64,000 bases of DNA from Pseudoduganella violaceinigra DSM 15887 (GCF_000425385.1 NZ_AUDI01000009.1:186001-250000); one strand, 5' to 3'; positions 42,085 to 52,244 are shown, counted from the first letter of the stretch. The notes: a model not told the origin generated them from the letters alone. Made by a program: numbers and translations.

Positions 42085-43773
42085 TCAATTTACAACATCA
42101 TTTTCCTCGGCGGCGGGCGCCATTTGTCGCGGCAGGATCACACGGAAGGTGGTGCCGCGCCCTATTTCGCTGTCGACCTCGATGCGGCCGCCGTGCTTTT
42201 GCACGATGCTGTAGGAGAGCGACAAACCCAGCCCGGTGCCTTTGCCGACCGGCTTGGTGGTGAAGAAGGGTTCGAAGATGCGGCCCAGGTTTTCGGCCGC
42301 GATGCCGCCGCCGGTATCGCTCACGGCCACCGTCACCATCTCGTTTTCGTAGCTGGTGCGCACCGTGATGCGCCCGCGCGATTCGATCGCGTGCGCCGCA
42401 TTGACCAGCAGGTTCATGAATACCTGGTTCAGCTGCGAGGGGATGCATTCGATCTCCGGCACGCCGCCGTATTCCTTCACCACTTCCGCCTTGTATTTTA
42501 GTTCGTTCCAGACCACGTTCAGCGTGCTGTCCAGGCCCGTTTCCAGGTTGGCCACCAGCACGTCGCCCCCGCCGACATGCGAGAAGTCCTTCATGTCCTG
42601 CACGATGCGCTTGATGCGGTCCAGTCCATCCATCGACTCGCTCAGCAGGCAGCCCAGGTCTTCGCGCAGGTAGTCGGCATCGATTTCCTTGCGCAGCGCA
42701 TTCAGCTCGCTGCGGTCGCCGTCGGGCAAATGGGGCTCGCGGGCCTCGTAGGCGTCGAGCAGGCGCATCAGCGACTGCATATAGCGCTGCAGGCTGCTCA
42801 GGTTGGAATTGACGAAGCCGACCGGGTTGTTGATCTCGTGCGCCACGCCGGCCGCCAGCACGCCGATGGAGGCCATCTTCTCCGACTGCAGCAGCTGGTT
42901 CTGGGCCTCGCCCAGCTTGCGTATCAATTCGGCCTGGCGCGCTTTTTCGCTCTCCAGCGTAATGTTGGCCATCTGCAGCGCCAGGGTGCGTTCGTGCACG
43001 CGGTTCTCCAGCTGGTCGCGCGATTCGCGCAGCACCTGTTCCGTATGTTCGCGCTCGGTGATGTCGACGAAGCCGAAGACCCGGCCGATGATGCGCTCCC
43101 CCAGGAATTGCGGGCGCGAGCGGCATTCCATGACGCGGCCGTCATGCAGGTGCAACAGCCCCAGGCTTTCATGCGGGGCGCTGACTTGCTGCAGCAGCTC
43201 GCGGCAGGCGTCCTGCTCCACCACGTTCGCCGTCAGGAATTCCAGGATCGCCGCATCGTTGCCGCTCCTGAGAAAGGCTTCGGGGATATGCCACATTTCG
43301 CTGAACTGGCGGTTCATGCTGGCGATCTTGTTGTGCCAGTCGATCACCAGGATGCCGTTGCCGGTCGCCTCCAGCGTGGTGCGCAGCTGCGACAGGGTCT
43401 GCTCCAGCACGTCCTCCACCTTGCGCTCCTGGCGCGCATCGCGGGCCAAAATCAGGATCAGCCAGCGCTCCCCGTGGCGCAGCACGCGCAGCGATTTCAT
43501 GACCATGAGCTGGCTGCCGTCGGCGCGCCGGTATTCGCCCTCCTGCGTATCGATATCCTGGAAATGGCCGCCGCGCACATCCTCCCAGTAAAACACGTCC
43601 TGCAGCGAGCTTTCGATGTCGGTGACCTGCATATCCGTCAGTTGCGCCGCGCTATAGCCCAGCACCTGCTCGGCCACCTTGTTGGCGACCACGATGCGCA
43701 GGTCGGCTGGGTCGACCAGCAGCATCATGTGCGGGCTGTGGTCGAGCATCAGCTGGCGCAGTTCGGAAATCAC
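42085..43773 (-). CDS. PAS-containing sensor histidine kinase
   Basis: A 562-residue soluble kinase. Two PAS domains (about 8-115 and 130-245) precede a coiled-coil linker, a HisKA domain with the phospho-accepting histidine in GVAHEINNPVGF, and an HATPase domain (MNLLVNAAHAIES, VSDTGGGIAAENLGRIFEPFF, GKGTGLGLSLSYSIV). No membrane segment is seen, so it senses an internal cue. It overlaps the HD-GYP gene by 4 bp (ATGA), so the kinase and a c-di-GMP phosphodiesterase are made together; no response regulator gene is adjacent. Confidence 0.92.
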   Translation of the reverse strand: MISELRQLMLDHSPHMMLLVDPADLRIVVANKVAEQVLGYSAAQLTDMQVTDIESSLQDVFYWEDVRGGHFQDIDTQEGEYRRADGSQLMVMKSLRVLRHGERWLILILARDARQERKVEDVLEQTLSQLRTTLEATGNGILVIDWHNKIASMNRQFSEMWHIPEAFLRSGNDAAILEFLTANVVEQDACRELLQQVSAPHESLGLLHLHDGRVMECRSRPQFLGERIIGRVFGFVDITEREHTEQVLRESRDQLENRVHERTLALQMANITLESEKARQAELIRKLGEAQNQLLQSEKMASIGVLAAGVAHEINNPVGFVNSNLSSLQRYMQSLMRLLDAYEAREPHLPDGDRSELNALRKEIDADYLREDLGCLLSESMDGLDRIKRIVQDMKDFSHVGGGDVLVANLETGLDSTLNVVWNELKYKAEVVKEYGGVPEIECIPSQLNQVFMNLLVNAAHAIESRGRITVRTSYENEMVTVAVSDTGGGIAAENLGRIFEPFFTTKPVGKGTGLGLSLSYSIVQKHGGRIEVDSEIGRGTTFRVILPRQMAPAAEENDVVN

Positions 43774-45059
43774 CCGGCGGCTCCCTGTCCTGGTTTGCTC
43801 GCGTCGAAGTAATAGCTGACCCGCTTGCGCGGGCTGAGATAGGCGTAGATTTCCTTGGGTACCTGCGAAGGCTTGATGGCGCGCACGATATTCAGGTCGC
43901 TCTCGCGCTCCATGTCCACCATGATTGCGTCTTCGCGCGGCACCCCCTGCTCATACACCACCAGCTCGGGCTTGTTCGGTTTTTCCGTATTGATGGTGGC
44001 GACCATGCCGGTGGCGCCGTTCGACAGCTGCACGATGGTGCCGGGCGGGTAGACGCCGAGGCAGCGAATGAACACCTGCAGCAGCTTGGGGTCGAATTTG
44101 TCGCGGTTCTTGGCGAACATCAGCGACAGCGCTTCGTGGGGGGTCAGGCCCTGCGTGCCGTTGACAGGGTTGCATAGGCGGTCGTAGTAGTTGGCGATCG
44201 CCACGATGCGCGCCAGCACGCCGATCTCTTCGCCTTTCAGGTGGCGCGGGTAGCCGCTGCCGTCGTACATCTCATGGTGGTCGCGCACGATGGCCACCGC
44301 GGCGGCCGGGAACTTGAGCTGCTGCCCCATCTCGGTGCCGACCGAGCTATGGGTTTCGTACAGGTGCTGTTCCGAATGGTTCCAGGGTTCGGTCTTGGTC
44401 AGCACCCGGTCCGGTATATTGCGCACGCCAAGATCGTGGAACATGGAGCCCACGCCCATCGCGCCGGCGACTTCGCGCGGCAGCTTGATATCGCGCGCAA
44501 TCATCATCGCCAGCATGGTGACATTCAGCGAATGAAGGTAGATCTCTTCGCCGCCCGTGCGGTCGCCCATCACGTGGATCGCCAGCTCCGGCGCGCTGAG
44601 GATGGAATCGGCGATCTTGCCGATCATCTCGCTGGCCTTTTGCAGGTTTTCGGCTGGGCGCGCGAAGATGTTCTTTTCCATGTCGCGCATGGCGCGCGCG
44701 GTATCGACGAAGGCGTGTTCGATGCGGGCCGCGTCCTCGCGCTGCTGGCGCATGCGCTCCATCATGGCGCGCTTCGCCGCCAGTTCCGGCGAATCGGGTG
44801 CCGGCACCGGCGGCGGCGCAGGCTCGGCGAGCTCCCTGAGGTTGATGGACAGCGCCACCGGCTGCACATCGCTCATGGCGGGGTCGATGCGGATCTTGTT
44901 CAAGCCCAGGCTGCGCAGCTGGTGGATCTGCTCCTGCGACTTGATCTTGAAATGGCTGAAGGCAAAAGGGTGCTCGAACCACTTCAGGTCGAGATGAACG
45001 TATAAGCCGACTTGCAACTGCTCCAGAAGGATATCCTGAGTATCCGGCATGGCGTTCAC
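43770..45059 (-). CDS. HD-GYP c-di-GMP phosphodiesterase with DUF3391 N-terminus
   Basis: A 429-residue protein. The N-terminal DUF3391 region (about 8-65, LQVGLYVHLDLKWFEHPF) is followed by a coil and an HD-GYP domain (about 140-400): EIYLHSLNVTMLAMMIARD, GSMFHDLGVRNIP, DHHEMYDGSGYPRHLKGEEI, ARIVAIANYYDRLCNP. All metal-site residues of active HD-GYP enzymes appear present. It degrades c-di-GMP. It is the first gene of the operon with the PAS kinase, so it may be controlled by the same signal. Confidence 0.93.
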   Translation of the reverse strand: MNAMPDTQDILLEQLQVGLYVHLDLKWFEHPFAFSHFKIKSQEQIHQLRSLGLNKIRIDPAMSDVQPVALSINLRELAEPAPPPVPAPDSPELAAKRAMMERMRQQREDAARIEHAFVDTARAMRDMEKNIFARPAENLQKASEMIGKIADSILSAPELAIHVMGDRTGGEEIYLHSLNVTMLAMMIARDIKLPREVAGAMGVGSMFHDLGVRNIPDRVLTKTEPWNHSEQHLYETHSSVGTEMGQQLKFPAAAVAIVRDHHEMYDGSGYPRHLKGEEIGVLARIVAIANYYDRLCNPVNGTQGLTPHEALSLMFAKNRDKFDPKLLQVFIRCLGVYPPGTIVQLSNGATGMVATINTEKPNKPELVVYEQGVPREDAIMVDMERESDLNIVRAIKPSQVPKEIYAYLSPRKRVSYYFDASKPGQGAAG

Positions 45060-45129
45060 CCCTAGTGTGACGGTCTATGCACGATTATAGCCACAACGCG
45101 CGGCCTGCAATTAGCAAGCAAATTGCAAG

Positions 45130-45573
45130 TTACATGTGCTGTGGCAGTTGCAGGATTGCTTCGGCGTTGGAGGGCGAAAAGCAGCGGTCGGCGGCCTCCA
45201 GGTAGGGCAGCCATACGTGGGCCGTGTGCTCGCGCGGGCTGAGCATGACCGGTATATTGCGCGGCACCTGCACGCTGAAAATGTGTTCGAGGTTGTGCGT
45301 CACGCCGGGTGCGTAGCGGTGGCGCCAGACCGGGTAGATTTCGTAGATATTCTGCAGGCCCCAGTCGCGCAGCACGATGTCCTGGCCGTCGGCAACGATG
45401 CCGGTTTCTTCGAATAGTTCGCGGGTGGCGGTGGTGAGCAGGGCTTCGTCGACGCTGTCTTTCGAGCCGGTGACGGATTGCCAGTAGCCGGGGTTGCCGG
45501 CGCGTTCGATCAGCAATACTTCCAGGTCGGCGGTATGGATCACCACCAGGACGGATTCCGGGATCTTGTACAT
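45130..45573 (-). CDS. nudB: Dihydroneopterin triphosphate diphosphatase (Nudix)
   Basis: A 147-residue Nudix hydrolase of folate synthesis. The Nudix box runs GSKDSVDEALLTTATREL-FEETG (residues about 36-58), and the start MYKIPESVLVVIHTADLEVL is typical of NudB. It is close behind aspS, as in many Beta- and Gammaproteobacteria. Two facing copies of the palindromic repeat (45577-45682) lie between the genes. Confidence 0.9.
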   Translation of the reverse strand: MYKIPESVLVVIHTADLEVLLIERAGNPGYWQSVTGSKDSVDEALLTTATRELFEETGIVADGQDIVLRDWGLQNIYEIYPVWRHRYAPGVTHNLEHIFSVQVPRNIPVMLSPREHTAHVWLPYLEAADRCFSPSNAEAILQLPQHM

Positions 45574-45576
45574 TTT

Positions 45577-45682
45577 TTAAACCGGTAACCCGGTGCCTGA
45601 CCCGCAGGGTCGGGCGCCGATATGCCGCGGTCGCGGGCCAAGTGCCAGGCCCTGCGGGCCTGACACTGCCTTGCCGGGTTTA
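45577..45682. repeat. Two facing copies of the palindromic repeat (copies 3 and 4)
   Basis: Copy 3 (45577-45619, plus orientation) reads TTAAACCGGTAACCCGG, then GTGCCTGACCC-GCA-GGGTCGGGCGC. Copy 4 (45682-45640, minus orientation) reads TAAACCCGGCAAGGCA, then GTGTCAGGCCC-GCA-GGGCCTGGCAC. They are separated by 20 bp and fill the aspS-nudB gap; copy 4 includes the aspS stop codon. Confidence 0.75.
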
Positions 45683-47488
45683 GCCGGCCACTTTCGGCTC
45701 GGCCGCACGCAGGCGGATGTGCAGCTCTTTCAGCTGCTTCTCGTCCACGGCCGAAGGAGCCTGGGTCAGCAGGCACTGGGCGCGCTGGGTTTTCGGGAAG
45801 GCGATCACGTCGCGGATCGAATCGGACTTGGTCATCAGGGTCACGATACGATCCAGGCCGAAGGCCAGGCCGCCGTGCGGAGGCGCGCCGTATTGCAGCG
45901 CGTCCAGCAGGAAGCCGAACTTCAGGCGTGCTTCTTCAGCGTCGATCTTCAGCGCGCGGAACACTTTCGACTGCACTTCTTCGCGGTGGATACGGATCGA
46001 ACCGCCGCCCAGTTCCCAGCCGTTCAGCACCATGTCGTAGGCCTTGGCGATACATGCGCCTGGATTGGTTTCCAGCATGTCTTCGTGGCCGTCTTTTGGC
46101 GCGGTGAACGGGTGGTGGGTCGCGGTCCAGCGGTCGTCTTCCTCGTCGTACTCGAACATCGGGAAGTCGATCACCCACAGCGGCGCCCAGACGTCGTTGA
46201 ACAGGCCGTTGGCCTTGCCGAACTCGGAGTGGCCGATCTTCACGCGCAGCGCGCCGATCGCGTCGTTGACAACCTTGGCCTTGTCGGCGCCGAAGAAGAT
46301 CAGGTCGCCGTCCTCGGCACCGGTGCGCTCGATGATCGCGTTCAGGGCTGCATCGTCCAGGGACTTCAGCAGCGGAGACTGCAGGCCTTCGCGGCCCTTG
46401 GCCTTCTCGTTGACCTTGATGTAGGCCAGGCCCTTGGCGCCGTAGATGGCGACGAACTGGGTGTAGGCGTCGATTTCCGAACGGGACATGGAGCCGCCCT
46501 TCGGTACGCGCATGCCGACCACGCGGCCGTTGGCCATATTGGCGGCGCTGTTGAAGATCTTCGATTCGACGTTTTTCATCACGTCGGTCAGTTCGGTGAA
46601 CTCCATCTTCACGCGCATGTCCGGCTTGTCCGAACCGTACTTGCCCATGGCTTCGGCGAAGTCCATCACCGGGAATGGGTTTGGCAGGTCCACGTCCATG
46701 GTGTTCTTGAACACTTTGCGGATCATGGTCTCGAACAGGTCGCGGATCTCCTGTTCGCTCAGGAACGAGGTTTCGCAGTCGATCTGGGTGAATTCAGGCT
46801 GGCGGTCGGCGCGCAAGTCTTCATCGCGGAAGCACTTGGTGATCTGGTAGTAGCGGTCGAAGTTGGCCACCATCAGCAGCTGCTTGAACAGCTGCGGCGA
46901 CTGCGGCAGGGCGAAGAATTCGCCGGCGTTCACGCGCGATGGCACCAGGTAGTCGCGCGCGCCTTCCGGGGTGGACTTGGTCAGCACCGGGGTTTCGATA
47001 TCGATGAAGCCCAGGTCGTCCAGGTATTTACGCACTTCCATCGACACCTTATAGCGCAGGCGCAGATTGTTCTGCATCTGGGCGCGGCGCAGGTCCAGCA
47101 CGCGGTGGGTCAGGCGCGTGGTTTCGGACAGGTTGTCGTCGTCCAGCTGGAACGGCACAGGAACGGAAGCGTTCAGCACTTCCACCTTGGTGGCGATCAC
47201 TTCGATCTTGCCCGACTTCAGCTTGGCGTTGACGGTTTCGGCCGAACGCTCCTTGACGGTACCGGTGATTTGCAGGCAGTACTCGTTACGCACGGATTCG
47301 GCGACTTTGAACATCTCGGCAAAGTCCGGGTCGCAAACCACCTGCACCAGGCCTTCGCGGTCGCGCAGGTCGATGAAGATCAGCTTGCCGTGGTCGCGGC
47401 GACGATGCACCCAGCCGCACAGGCTGACGGTTTGGCCAACGAGGGCTTCGGTAACGAGGCCGCAGTATTCGGTACGCATGGAGGACAT
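45680..47488 (-). CDS. aspS: Aspartate-tRNA ligase
   Basis: A 602-residue class II aminoacyl-tRNA synthetase of bacterial type. The anticodon-binding OB domain is at the start ([18 protein letters not shown]), motif 2 is in [25 protein letters not shown] sequence with [16 protein letters not shown], the GAD insertion lies around 290-400, and motif 3 is [17 protein letters not shown] at 47488 or 47479 (MRTEYCG) are both possible. The order fmdB-DUF502-aspS-nudB is a conserved betaproteobacterial block. Confidence 0.97.
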   Translation of the reverse strand: MSSMRTEYCGLVTEALVGQTVSLCGWVHRRRDHGKLIFIDLRDREGLVQVVCDPDFAEMFKVAESVRNEYCLQITGTVKERSAETVNAKLKSGKIEVIATKVEVLNASVPVPFQLDDDNLSETTRLTHRVLDLRRAQMQNNLRLRYKVSMEVRKYLDDLGFIDIETPVLTKSTPEGARDYLVPSRVNAGEFFALPQSPQLFKQLLMVANFDRYYQITKCFRDEDLRADRQPEFTQIDCETSFLSEQEIRDLFETMIRKVFKNTMDVDLPNPFPVMDFAEAMGKYGSDKPDMRVKMEFTELTDVMKNVESKIFNSAANMANGRVVGMRVPKGGSMSRSEIDAYTQFVAIYGAKGLAYIKVNEKAKGREGLQSPLLKSLDDAALNAIIERTGAEDGDLIFFGADKAKVVNDAIGALRVKIGHSEFGKANGLFNDVWAPLWVIDFPMFEYDEEDDRWTATHHPFTAPKDGHEDMLETNPGACIAKAYDMVLNGWELGGGSIRIHREEVQSKVFRALKIDAEEARLKFGFLLDALQYGAPPHGGLAFGLDRIVTLMTKSDSIRDVIAFPKTQRAQCLLTQAPSAVDEKQLKELHIRLRAAEPKVAG

Positions 47489-47502
47489 ATTAATTCTCAG
47501 TT

Positions 47503-48093
47503 TCAGGTTAAGTTTTGTTCAGGGACGACAACGCCCATCGACACGATGTACTTCAGTGCAGCGTCGACGCTCATATCGAGCTCGATCACGTCTTTCTTTG
47601 GCAGCATCAGGAAATAGCCGGACGTCGGGTTCGGCGTCGTCGGCACATAGACGCTGATGTGCTCTTCATCCAGGTACTTGGCTACTTCAACGGCTGGCGC
47701 CCCCGTCAGGAACGCGATGGTGCGCGAGCCGGCATGCGGGTAGGGAATCAGCACGGCTTTGCGGAAGGCATTGCCGGAGTCGGAGAACAGCGTATCCGAC
47801 ACCTGCTTCACGCTGCCATACAGCGAGCTCACCACCGGGATGCGATGCAGCAGCTTTTCCCACTGGCGCACCATGAAGTTGCCGACCAGGTTATTGGTCA
47901 GCAAGCCTGTCAGGAACACGGCCAGCACGGTCAAGATGGTGCCCAGCCCCGATGGCCGGTGTTTTTTGTCCAGCCATCTCTCCGGGATCAGCAGCAGGGA
48001 CTGGTCCATGGTGGAAATCACCAGGTGCAGCACCCATGCCGTGATCGCCAGCGGCACCAGGACCAGCAGCCCGGTTACGAAATATTTGCGCAT
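47503..48093 (-). CDS. DUF502-family inner membrane protein
   Basis: A 196-residue protein with two membrane helices (about 1-25 and 52-75) and the DUF502 marks [39 protein letters not shown] and [18 protein letters not shown]. The start at 48093 is chosen since AAGGAACACG precedes it. Function unknown. It sits between fmdB and aspS, 14 bp before aspS, and is probably co-transcribed with them. Confidence 0.9.
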   Translation of the reverse strand: MRKYFVTGLLVLVPLAITAWVLHLVISTMDQSLLLIPERWLDKKHRPSGLGTILTVLAVFLTGLLTNNLVGNFMVRQWEKLLHRIPVVSSLYGSVKQVSDTLFSDSGNAFRKAVLIPYPHAGSRTIAFLTGAPAVEVAKYLDEEHISVYVPTTPNPTSGYFLMLPKKDVIELDMSVDAALKYIVSMGVVVPEQNLT

Positions 48094-48115
48094 CGTGTTC
48101 CTTGTGCGGAGGCCA

Positions 48116-48397
48116 TCAGGCCTCGCCGGTGGACTTTGCCGGTGCAGGCGCCGGAGCGGCTGCCGCCGGGGCTTCGGTTTTGGACGAGCTGGCAACGCCG
48201 GTCGCCGGGGCGCTGCCGCCACGGAAATCGGTGACATACCAGCCGGTACCTTTCAGTTGGAAGCCGGCCGCGGTCAATTGCTTCTTAAAGGTGGACTTGC
48301 CGCAGGAAGGGCAGTCCGTGAGCTGCGGATCGGAGATCTTTTGCAGCACATCCTTGGCAAAGCCACATTCCTCGCAGCGGTAAGCGTAGATCGGCAT
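48116..48397 (-). CDS. FmdB-family zinc-ribbon protein
   Basis: A 93-residue protein. The N-terminal zinc ribbon MPIYAYRCEECGFAKDVLQK pairs with DCPSCGKSTFKKQL. A Pro/Ala-rich tail (APAAAAPAPAPAKSTGEA) follows. The family is widespread and often proposed to be regulatory, without firm proof. It is the first gene of the fmdB-DUF502-aspS block. Confidence 0.9.
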   Translation of the reverse strand: MPIYAYRCEECGFAKDVLQKISDPQLTDCPSCGKSTFKKQLTAAGFQLKGTGWYVTDFRGGSAPATGVASSSKTEAPAAAAPAPAPAKSTGEA

Positions 48398-48430
48398 CTA
48401 TTACTCCGCAAAAAACATCAAAACCCTGAA

Positions 48431-49084
48431 TTATAAAGCTTTTTCCCGGCGCCAGGCCATCCAGCGCTCCTTGCCCTGGAATACCGGGATGGAGTCGCCG
48501 GCCGGCTCGTCCCACGCCAGACTGAAGTGAGCGCTCAGTAACTGCTCCAGCTGCGCCCTGTCAGCGCCGAACGGCGGTCCCTTGGGCGCGTCGTCGAAGA
48601 AGAAGTAGCCCAGCAACAGGCCGCCCTCCGGCAGCAGTTCCGCCCAGCGCTGCACCACACGCGGCCACATATCGCGCGGCATGGCGCACAGGAAGGCGCG
48701 TTCATAGATCAAGTCTAGCGGCTGCGCCGGCGTGTAGCCGAAGAAGTCGGCCTGGACGACATGATCGCGCCAGGCGCCGACCGCTTGTTGCGCCGCAACA
48801 ACGGCGGCTGGGGAGAAGTCGATGGCGGTGGCGTTCCAGCCCGCTTCGCAGAAGGCTTGCAGTTCGTAGCCGGAGCCGCAGCCGGGGATCAGCGCCGAAA
48901 ACCGGCAGTCCGTGGCCTCCGCCAAGGCGGGTCTGACCCTTGGGTCGGACCCTGGTTTGCCGGTTTCAAGCCAGCTTGCCAGCTGCGCCGGCACCCCGCC
49001 CCGGTCCCAGGGCGTGAACGCGCCCTCGAAGCGCTGGTCCCAGAACTCCGGCGTGCGCGGATTGCGGTTAGAGAACTCGGGCAT
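48431..49084 (-). CDS. TPMT-like SAM-dependent methyltransferase carrying an in-frame palindromic repeat
   Basis: A 217-residue class I methyltransferase of the thiopurine methyltransferase type ([57 protein letters not shown]). The substrate is unknown. Between LASWLE and ALAEATD the gene carries one copy of the palindromic repeat (48926-48967), read as [14 protein letters not shown]; the frame is kept. It may enlarge a loop before the SAM motif. The start at 49084 overlaps the ubiB stop by 17 bp. Confidence 0.86.
   Translation of the reverse strand: MPEFSNRNPRTPEFWDQRFEGAFTPWDRGGVPAQLASWLETGKPGSDPRVRPALAEATDCRFSALIPGCGSGYELQAFCEAGWNATAIDFSPAAVVAAQQAVGAWRDHVVQADFFGYTPAQPLDLIYERAFLCAMPRDMWPRVVQRWAELLPEGGLLLGYFFFDDAPKGPPFGADRAQLEQLLSAHFSLAWDEPAGDSIPVFQGKERWMAWRREKAL
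48926..48967. repeat. Dispersed palindromic repeat, copy 5, inside a coding sequence
   Basis: On the minus strand it reads GAAACCGGCAAACCA, then GGGTCCGACCC-AA-GGGTCAGACCC. It spans 42 bp (14 codons) of the TPMT-like gene and introduces no stop. All other copies seen in the window are intergenic. Confidence 0.72.
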
Positions 49085-50627
49085 AGACCTGGTACGCCAC
49101 CGTGCCGACCACGAAGGCGCCCACAAAGAAGACGAAGAACGTCATCAGGCGGTTGGTATGCCGCTGCTCGGCCAGCAGCCGGGCCAGCAGCTGCCGGGTT
49201 TCCACATCGCGCTCGGCCGCCACCGTCAGCGCCTGGTGCGCCAGGCGCGGCAGCTGCGGGAAGATATGCGAATACCTGGGCGCTTCGGCCTTGAGCCGGT
49301 CCACCAGGCCGCGCCAGCCCACCTGCTCCGCCATCCAGCGTTCCAGGTAAGGCTTGGCCGTCTTCCACAGGTCCAGCTCCGGGTCCAGCTGGCGGCCCAG
49401 GCCCTCGATATTCAGCAGGGTCTTTTGCAGCAGCACCAGCTGCGGCTGCACTTCCACATTGAAGCGGCGCGAGGTCTGGAACAGGCGCAGCAGCACCTGG
49501 CCGAACGAAATATCCTTCAGCGGACGATCGAAAATCGGCTCGCAGCAGGCGCGCACCGCCGCCTCCAGCTCGTCCACACGGGTTTCCTTGGGTGCCCAGC
49601 CCGATTCGATATGCGCTTCCGCCACGCGTTTATAGTCGCGGCGGAAGAAGGCCAGGAAGTTCTGCGACAGGTAATCCTTGTCGTAGTCGTTCAGCGTGCC
49701 GACGATGCCGAAGTCCAGCGCGATATAGCGGCCGAACGACTCCGGCTCGATCGACACCAGGATATTCCCCGGGTGCATATCGGCGTGGAAAAAGCCGTCG
49801 CGGAACACTTGCGTAAAGAAAATCTCCACCCCATCAGACGACAGTTTTTTCAGGTCCACGCCGGCCTCGACCAGGCGGTCGATCTGCGACACTGGAATGC
49901 CGTGCATGCGCTCCATCACGATCACATTGCTGGAGCAGTAGTCCCAGTACATCTCGGGCACCAGCAGCAGCTTGGACTCGGCGAAATTGCGCCGCAACTG
50001 GCTGGCGTTGGCCGCCTCGCGCATCAGGTCCAGCTCGTCGTGCAGGTATTTGTCGAACTCCTGCACCACTTCCTGGATTTTCAGGCGCTTGGAATCGGCC
50101 CACACGCGGTTGATGAAGTTGGCCGCGATATGCATCAGCGCCACGTCTTCATCGATCAGTTTCTTCATGCCCGGGCGCAGCACTTTCACGGCCACCTGGG
50201 TGCCGTCCTTCAGCGCCGCGAAGTGCACCTGGGCGATGGAGGCCGAGGCCACCGGCACGCGCTCGAAACGCGCGAACAGTTCGTCCGGGTGCGCCCCCAG
50301 CGATGCCTCGATCATCTGGATCGCCAGGTCCGAATCGAAGGGCGGCACGCGGTCCTGCAGCTTGGACAGCTCGGAGACGATATCCAGCGGGAACAGGTCG
50401 CTGCGGGTCGACAGCACCTGGCCGAACTTGACGAAGATCGGGCCCAGCTCTTCCAGCGCGCGGCGCAGGCGCACGGCGCGCGGCGTGGACAGGTCGCGCC
50501 AGAAGAAGAGGATGTCGAGGAATTTGCTGATGCGCGGCTTGTCGAAGCCGGAGATGGCGATTTCGTCCAGCCCGTACTGGACGGAGACGCGGACAATCTT
50601 GCACAGCCGAAGGAATTTACGGATCAT
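49068..50627 (-). CDS. ubiB: UbiB-family atypical kinase/ATPase for ubiquinone synthesis
   Basis: A 519-residue UbiB/ADCK-like protein: the family-specific KxGQ motif ([17 protein letters not shown]), the Ala-rich loop SIAQVHFA, the lysine [21 protein letters not shown] and LDFGIVGTL, with a C-terminal membrane helix pair ([20 protein letters not shown]). It is needed for aerobic ubiquinone synthesis and moves or extracts the lipid intermediates. Its start overlaps ubiJ by 4 bp; the order ubiE-Tim44-ubiJ-ubiB is usual in Betaproteobacteria. Confidence 0.96.
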   Translation of the reverse strand: MIRKFLRLCKIVRVSVQYGLDEIAISGFDKPRISKFLDILFFWRDLSTPRAVRLRRALEELGPIFVKFGQVLSTRSDLFPLDIVSELSKLQDRVPPFDSDLAIQMIEASLGAHPDELFARFERVPVASASIAQVHFAALKDGTQVAVKVLRPGMKKLIDEDVALMHIAANFINRVWADSKRLKIQEVVQEFDKYLHDELDLMREAANASQLRRNFAESKLLLVPEMYWDYCSSNVIVMERMHGIPVSQIDRLVEAGVDLKKLSSDGVEIFFTQVFRDGFFHADMHPGNILVSIEPESFGRYIALDFGIVGTLNDYDKDYLSQNFLAFFRRDYKRVAEAHIESGWAPKETRVDELEAAVRACCEPIFDRPLKDISFGQVLLRLFQTSRRFNVEVQPQLVLLQKTLLNIEGLGRQLDPELDLWKTAKPYLERWMAEQVGWRGLVDRLKAEAPRYSHIFPQLPRLAHQALTVAAERDVETRQLLARLLAEQRHTNRLMTFFVFFVGAFVVGTVAYQVYARVL

Positions 50628-51229
50628 TTAGCCAGTTTTTGTTCGAGTTTTTCCAGCCGTTTGCTGGCGCGTTCCACATCGTCGCGGAAGCGGGTCACAT
50701 CGGCCGCGAAGCTTTCCGCCGCCACCGGGCGGATCAGCAGCGGGTTTTCGTCGAGGAAGTACTCCGCGACATTTTCGGCCACCTTGCGCTGGCCGTTGCG
50801 GGCGCCCTGCACCATGGCCCTGGCGCCCCGCACCAGGCGCACCGCGGCGATCGGGCCCACCAGTTTTTCCAGGTCGTACTCGGCCTCCCAGCGCAGCGCT
50901 TGCGACAGGCGCGAAATGGCGTTGGCAAATTCGGCGTCGCCCTCGATCTGCACGTAGGAAAAGGCGCGTTCGCGGTTTTGCGCGATCAGCGGCAGGTCGC
51001 TCAGCTTCATGCGGATCGTCACCGCCGCCGCGTCGCTGCCCGCCGCCTCCACCATGCCGTCCGCGGCCACGCGCAGGCGCAGCACGGCCGGGCTGGCGTC
51101 GATGACGGCCACTTTCCCGGCGTGCAGCTTCAATTCGCTGCGCGCCCACGGTTCCTGCGCCAGCAGGTGGTTGATGGTGGCGGCGACCGGCATGCTCAGG
51201 CCCGGTAGCTTGGGCGGAAATGGAAACAT
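50624..51229 (-). CDS. ubiJ: Ubiquinone biosynthesis accessory factor UbiJ (SCP2 domain)
   Basis: A 201-residue protein with an SCP2-like lipid-binding domain ([46 protein letters not shown]) and a C-terminal coil ([20 protein letters not shown]). UbiJ with UbiK organises the soluble ubiquinone synthesis complex. It overlaps ubiB by ATGA. A terminator hairpin (51251-51283) lies just upstream, separating it from the Tim44-like gene, so ubiJ-ubiB may have their own promoter or rely on read-through. Confidence 0.92.
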   Translation of the reverse strand: MFPFPPKLPGLSMPVAATINHLLAQEPWARSELKLHAGKVAVIDASPAVLRLRVAADGMVEAAGSDAAAVTIRMKLSDLPLIAQNRERAFSYVQIEGDAEFANAISRLSQALRWEAEYDLEKLVGPIAAVRLVRGARAMVQGARNGQRKVAENVAEYFLDENPLLIRPVAAESFAADVTRFRDDVERASKRLEKLEQKLAK

Positions 51230-51250
51230 ATTCTTCGTCTTTTCATTCGC

Positions 51251-51283
51251 AAAAACAAAACCGCCCCGGAAAACCAGGGCGGT
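51251..51283 (-). terminator. Rho-independent terminator after the Tim44-like gene
   Basis: Stem ACCGCCC (51260-51266) with GGGCGGT (51277-51283) and a 10-nt loop; on the minus strand it is followed by a T-rich run (51260-51251). It lies 30 bp after the Tim44-like stop and before the ubiJ start. Confidence 0.7.
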
Positions 51284-51312
51284 CTAGATCTTACCAGTTA
51301 AAGCGCGCCAGG

Positions 51313-52233
51313 TCAGGCCAGCTGCTGGATGCCAGCCAGCATCCAGCCGGTGTTGCCGCTGACCGGTTTGCTCAGGTTCCAGACTTCCTGGAACGATTCG
51401 GGCAGCGCGTCGGGCGCAGGCTTCATCTGTCCCCAGAACTTCACGCTGGCCAAATATTCCTTGCCGTCGTTCTCGATGCCCAGCAATTCAGCGTCGATGG
51501 TGACCACATCGGTGTACTCGACTTGCGCGCCGCGTTCCTGGATCTGCATGCGCAGCTCGGCGAACATCTCCGGCGTGCTGAAGTTGCGGATATCTTCCAC
51601 GTCGGCCTTGTCCCAAGCCGCTTGCAGGCGGATGTAGTTGGTCTTGGCCGCACGCAGGAAACCGGGCGTATCGAAATCGGAAGGCACGCCCCACGGGGTA
51701 TGCGCCGCAGCGGCCGGCGCGGCGGCCGACTGCATTGCCGGTGCCGGCTCAAACGGCGCTGACTGCTGCTGATTCAGTGGAACGCCGTTCATGCCGCTGA
51801 ATGCCGGCTGGGCCGCTGGCTGCGATTTGCGGCGCAGCATGCTGACAATGAAGAAGATCACGCCGCCGATCAGGGCGATCATCAGGATCGAGCTGATGGC
51901 CGACGCCATGGCGCCACCGAGGCCGAAGTGCGACAGCAGTGCGCCCAAGCCAAGACCCAGCAGCGCGCCGCCGAGGAGGCCCTTCCACATGCTCGGCTTC
52001 TTCGGTGCCGGCGCAGGCGCCTGCGCGGCAGGAGCCTGGTGCGCGGCGGAAGGCGCCGCGGACGGCGCAGCCGGTGCCGGGGCCGGTGCAGCCTGGCGCG
52101 GCATGCGGCTCACGTTCGACGATTGGCGGCCGGACGACTTGCTACCACCCATCGGACGCGCCGACAACTCGCCCATCATGCTGAAAGCGGTCAGTGCGAT
52201 CATCGCGCTGGCCAGGAACTTCTTCATTTTCAT
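51313..52233 (-). CDS. Tim44-like-domain membrane protein
   Basis: A 306-residue protein. Signal/anchor and a low-complexity Ala/Pro region come first (about 1-75). One or two membrane helices at about 80-135 follow (GALLGLGLGALLSHFG, SSILMIALIGGVIFFIVS). The C-terminal Tim44-like domain is about 190-306 (FLRAAKTNYIRLQAAWDKAD, FWGQMKPAPDALP). Its role in bacteria is unknown. MKMKK at 52233 is taken as the start because an earlier one would lie inside ubiE, whose stop is 11 bp upstream. Confidence 0.85.
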   Translation of the reverse strand: MKMKKFLASAMIALTAFSMMGELSARPMGGSKSSGRQSSNVSRMPRQAAPAPAPAAPSAAPSAAHQAPAAQAPAPAPKKPSMWKGLLGGALLGLGLGALLSHFGLGGAMASAISSILMIALIGGVIFFIVSMLRRKSQPAAQPAFSGMNGVPLNQQQSAPFEPAPAMQSAAAPAAAAHTPWGVPSDFDTPGFLRAAKTNYIRLQAAWDKADVEDIRNFSTPEMFAELRMQIQERGAQVEYTDVVTIDAELLGIENDGKEYLASVKFWGQMKPAPDALPESFQEVWNLSKPVSGNTGWMLAGIQQLA

Positions 52234-52244
52234 TGAGAGTACAC

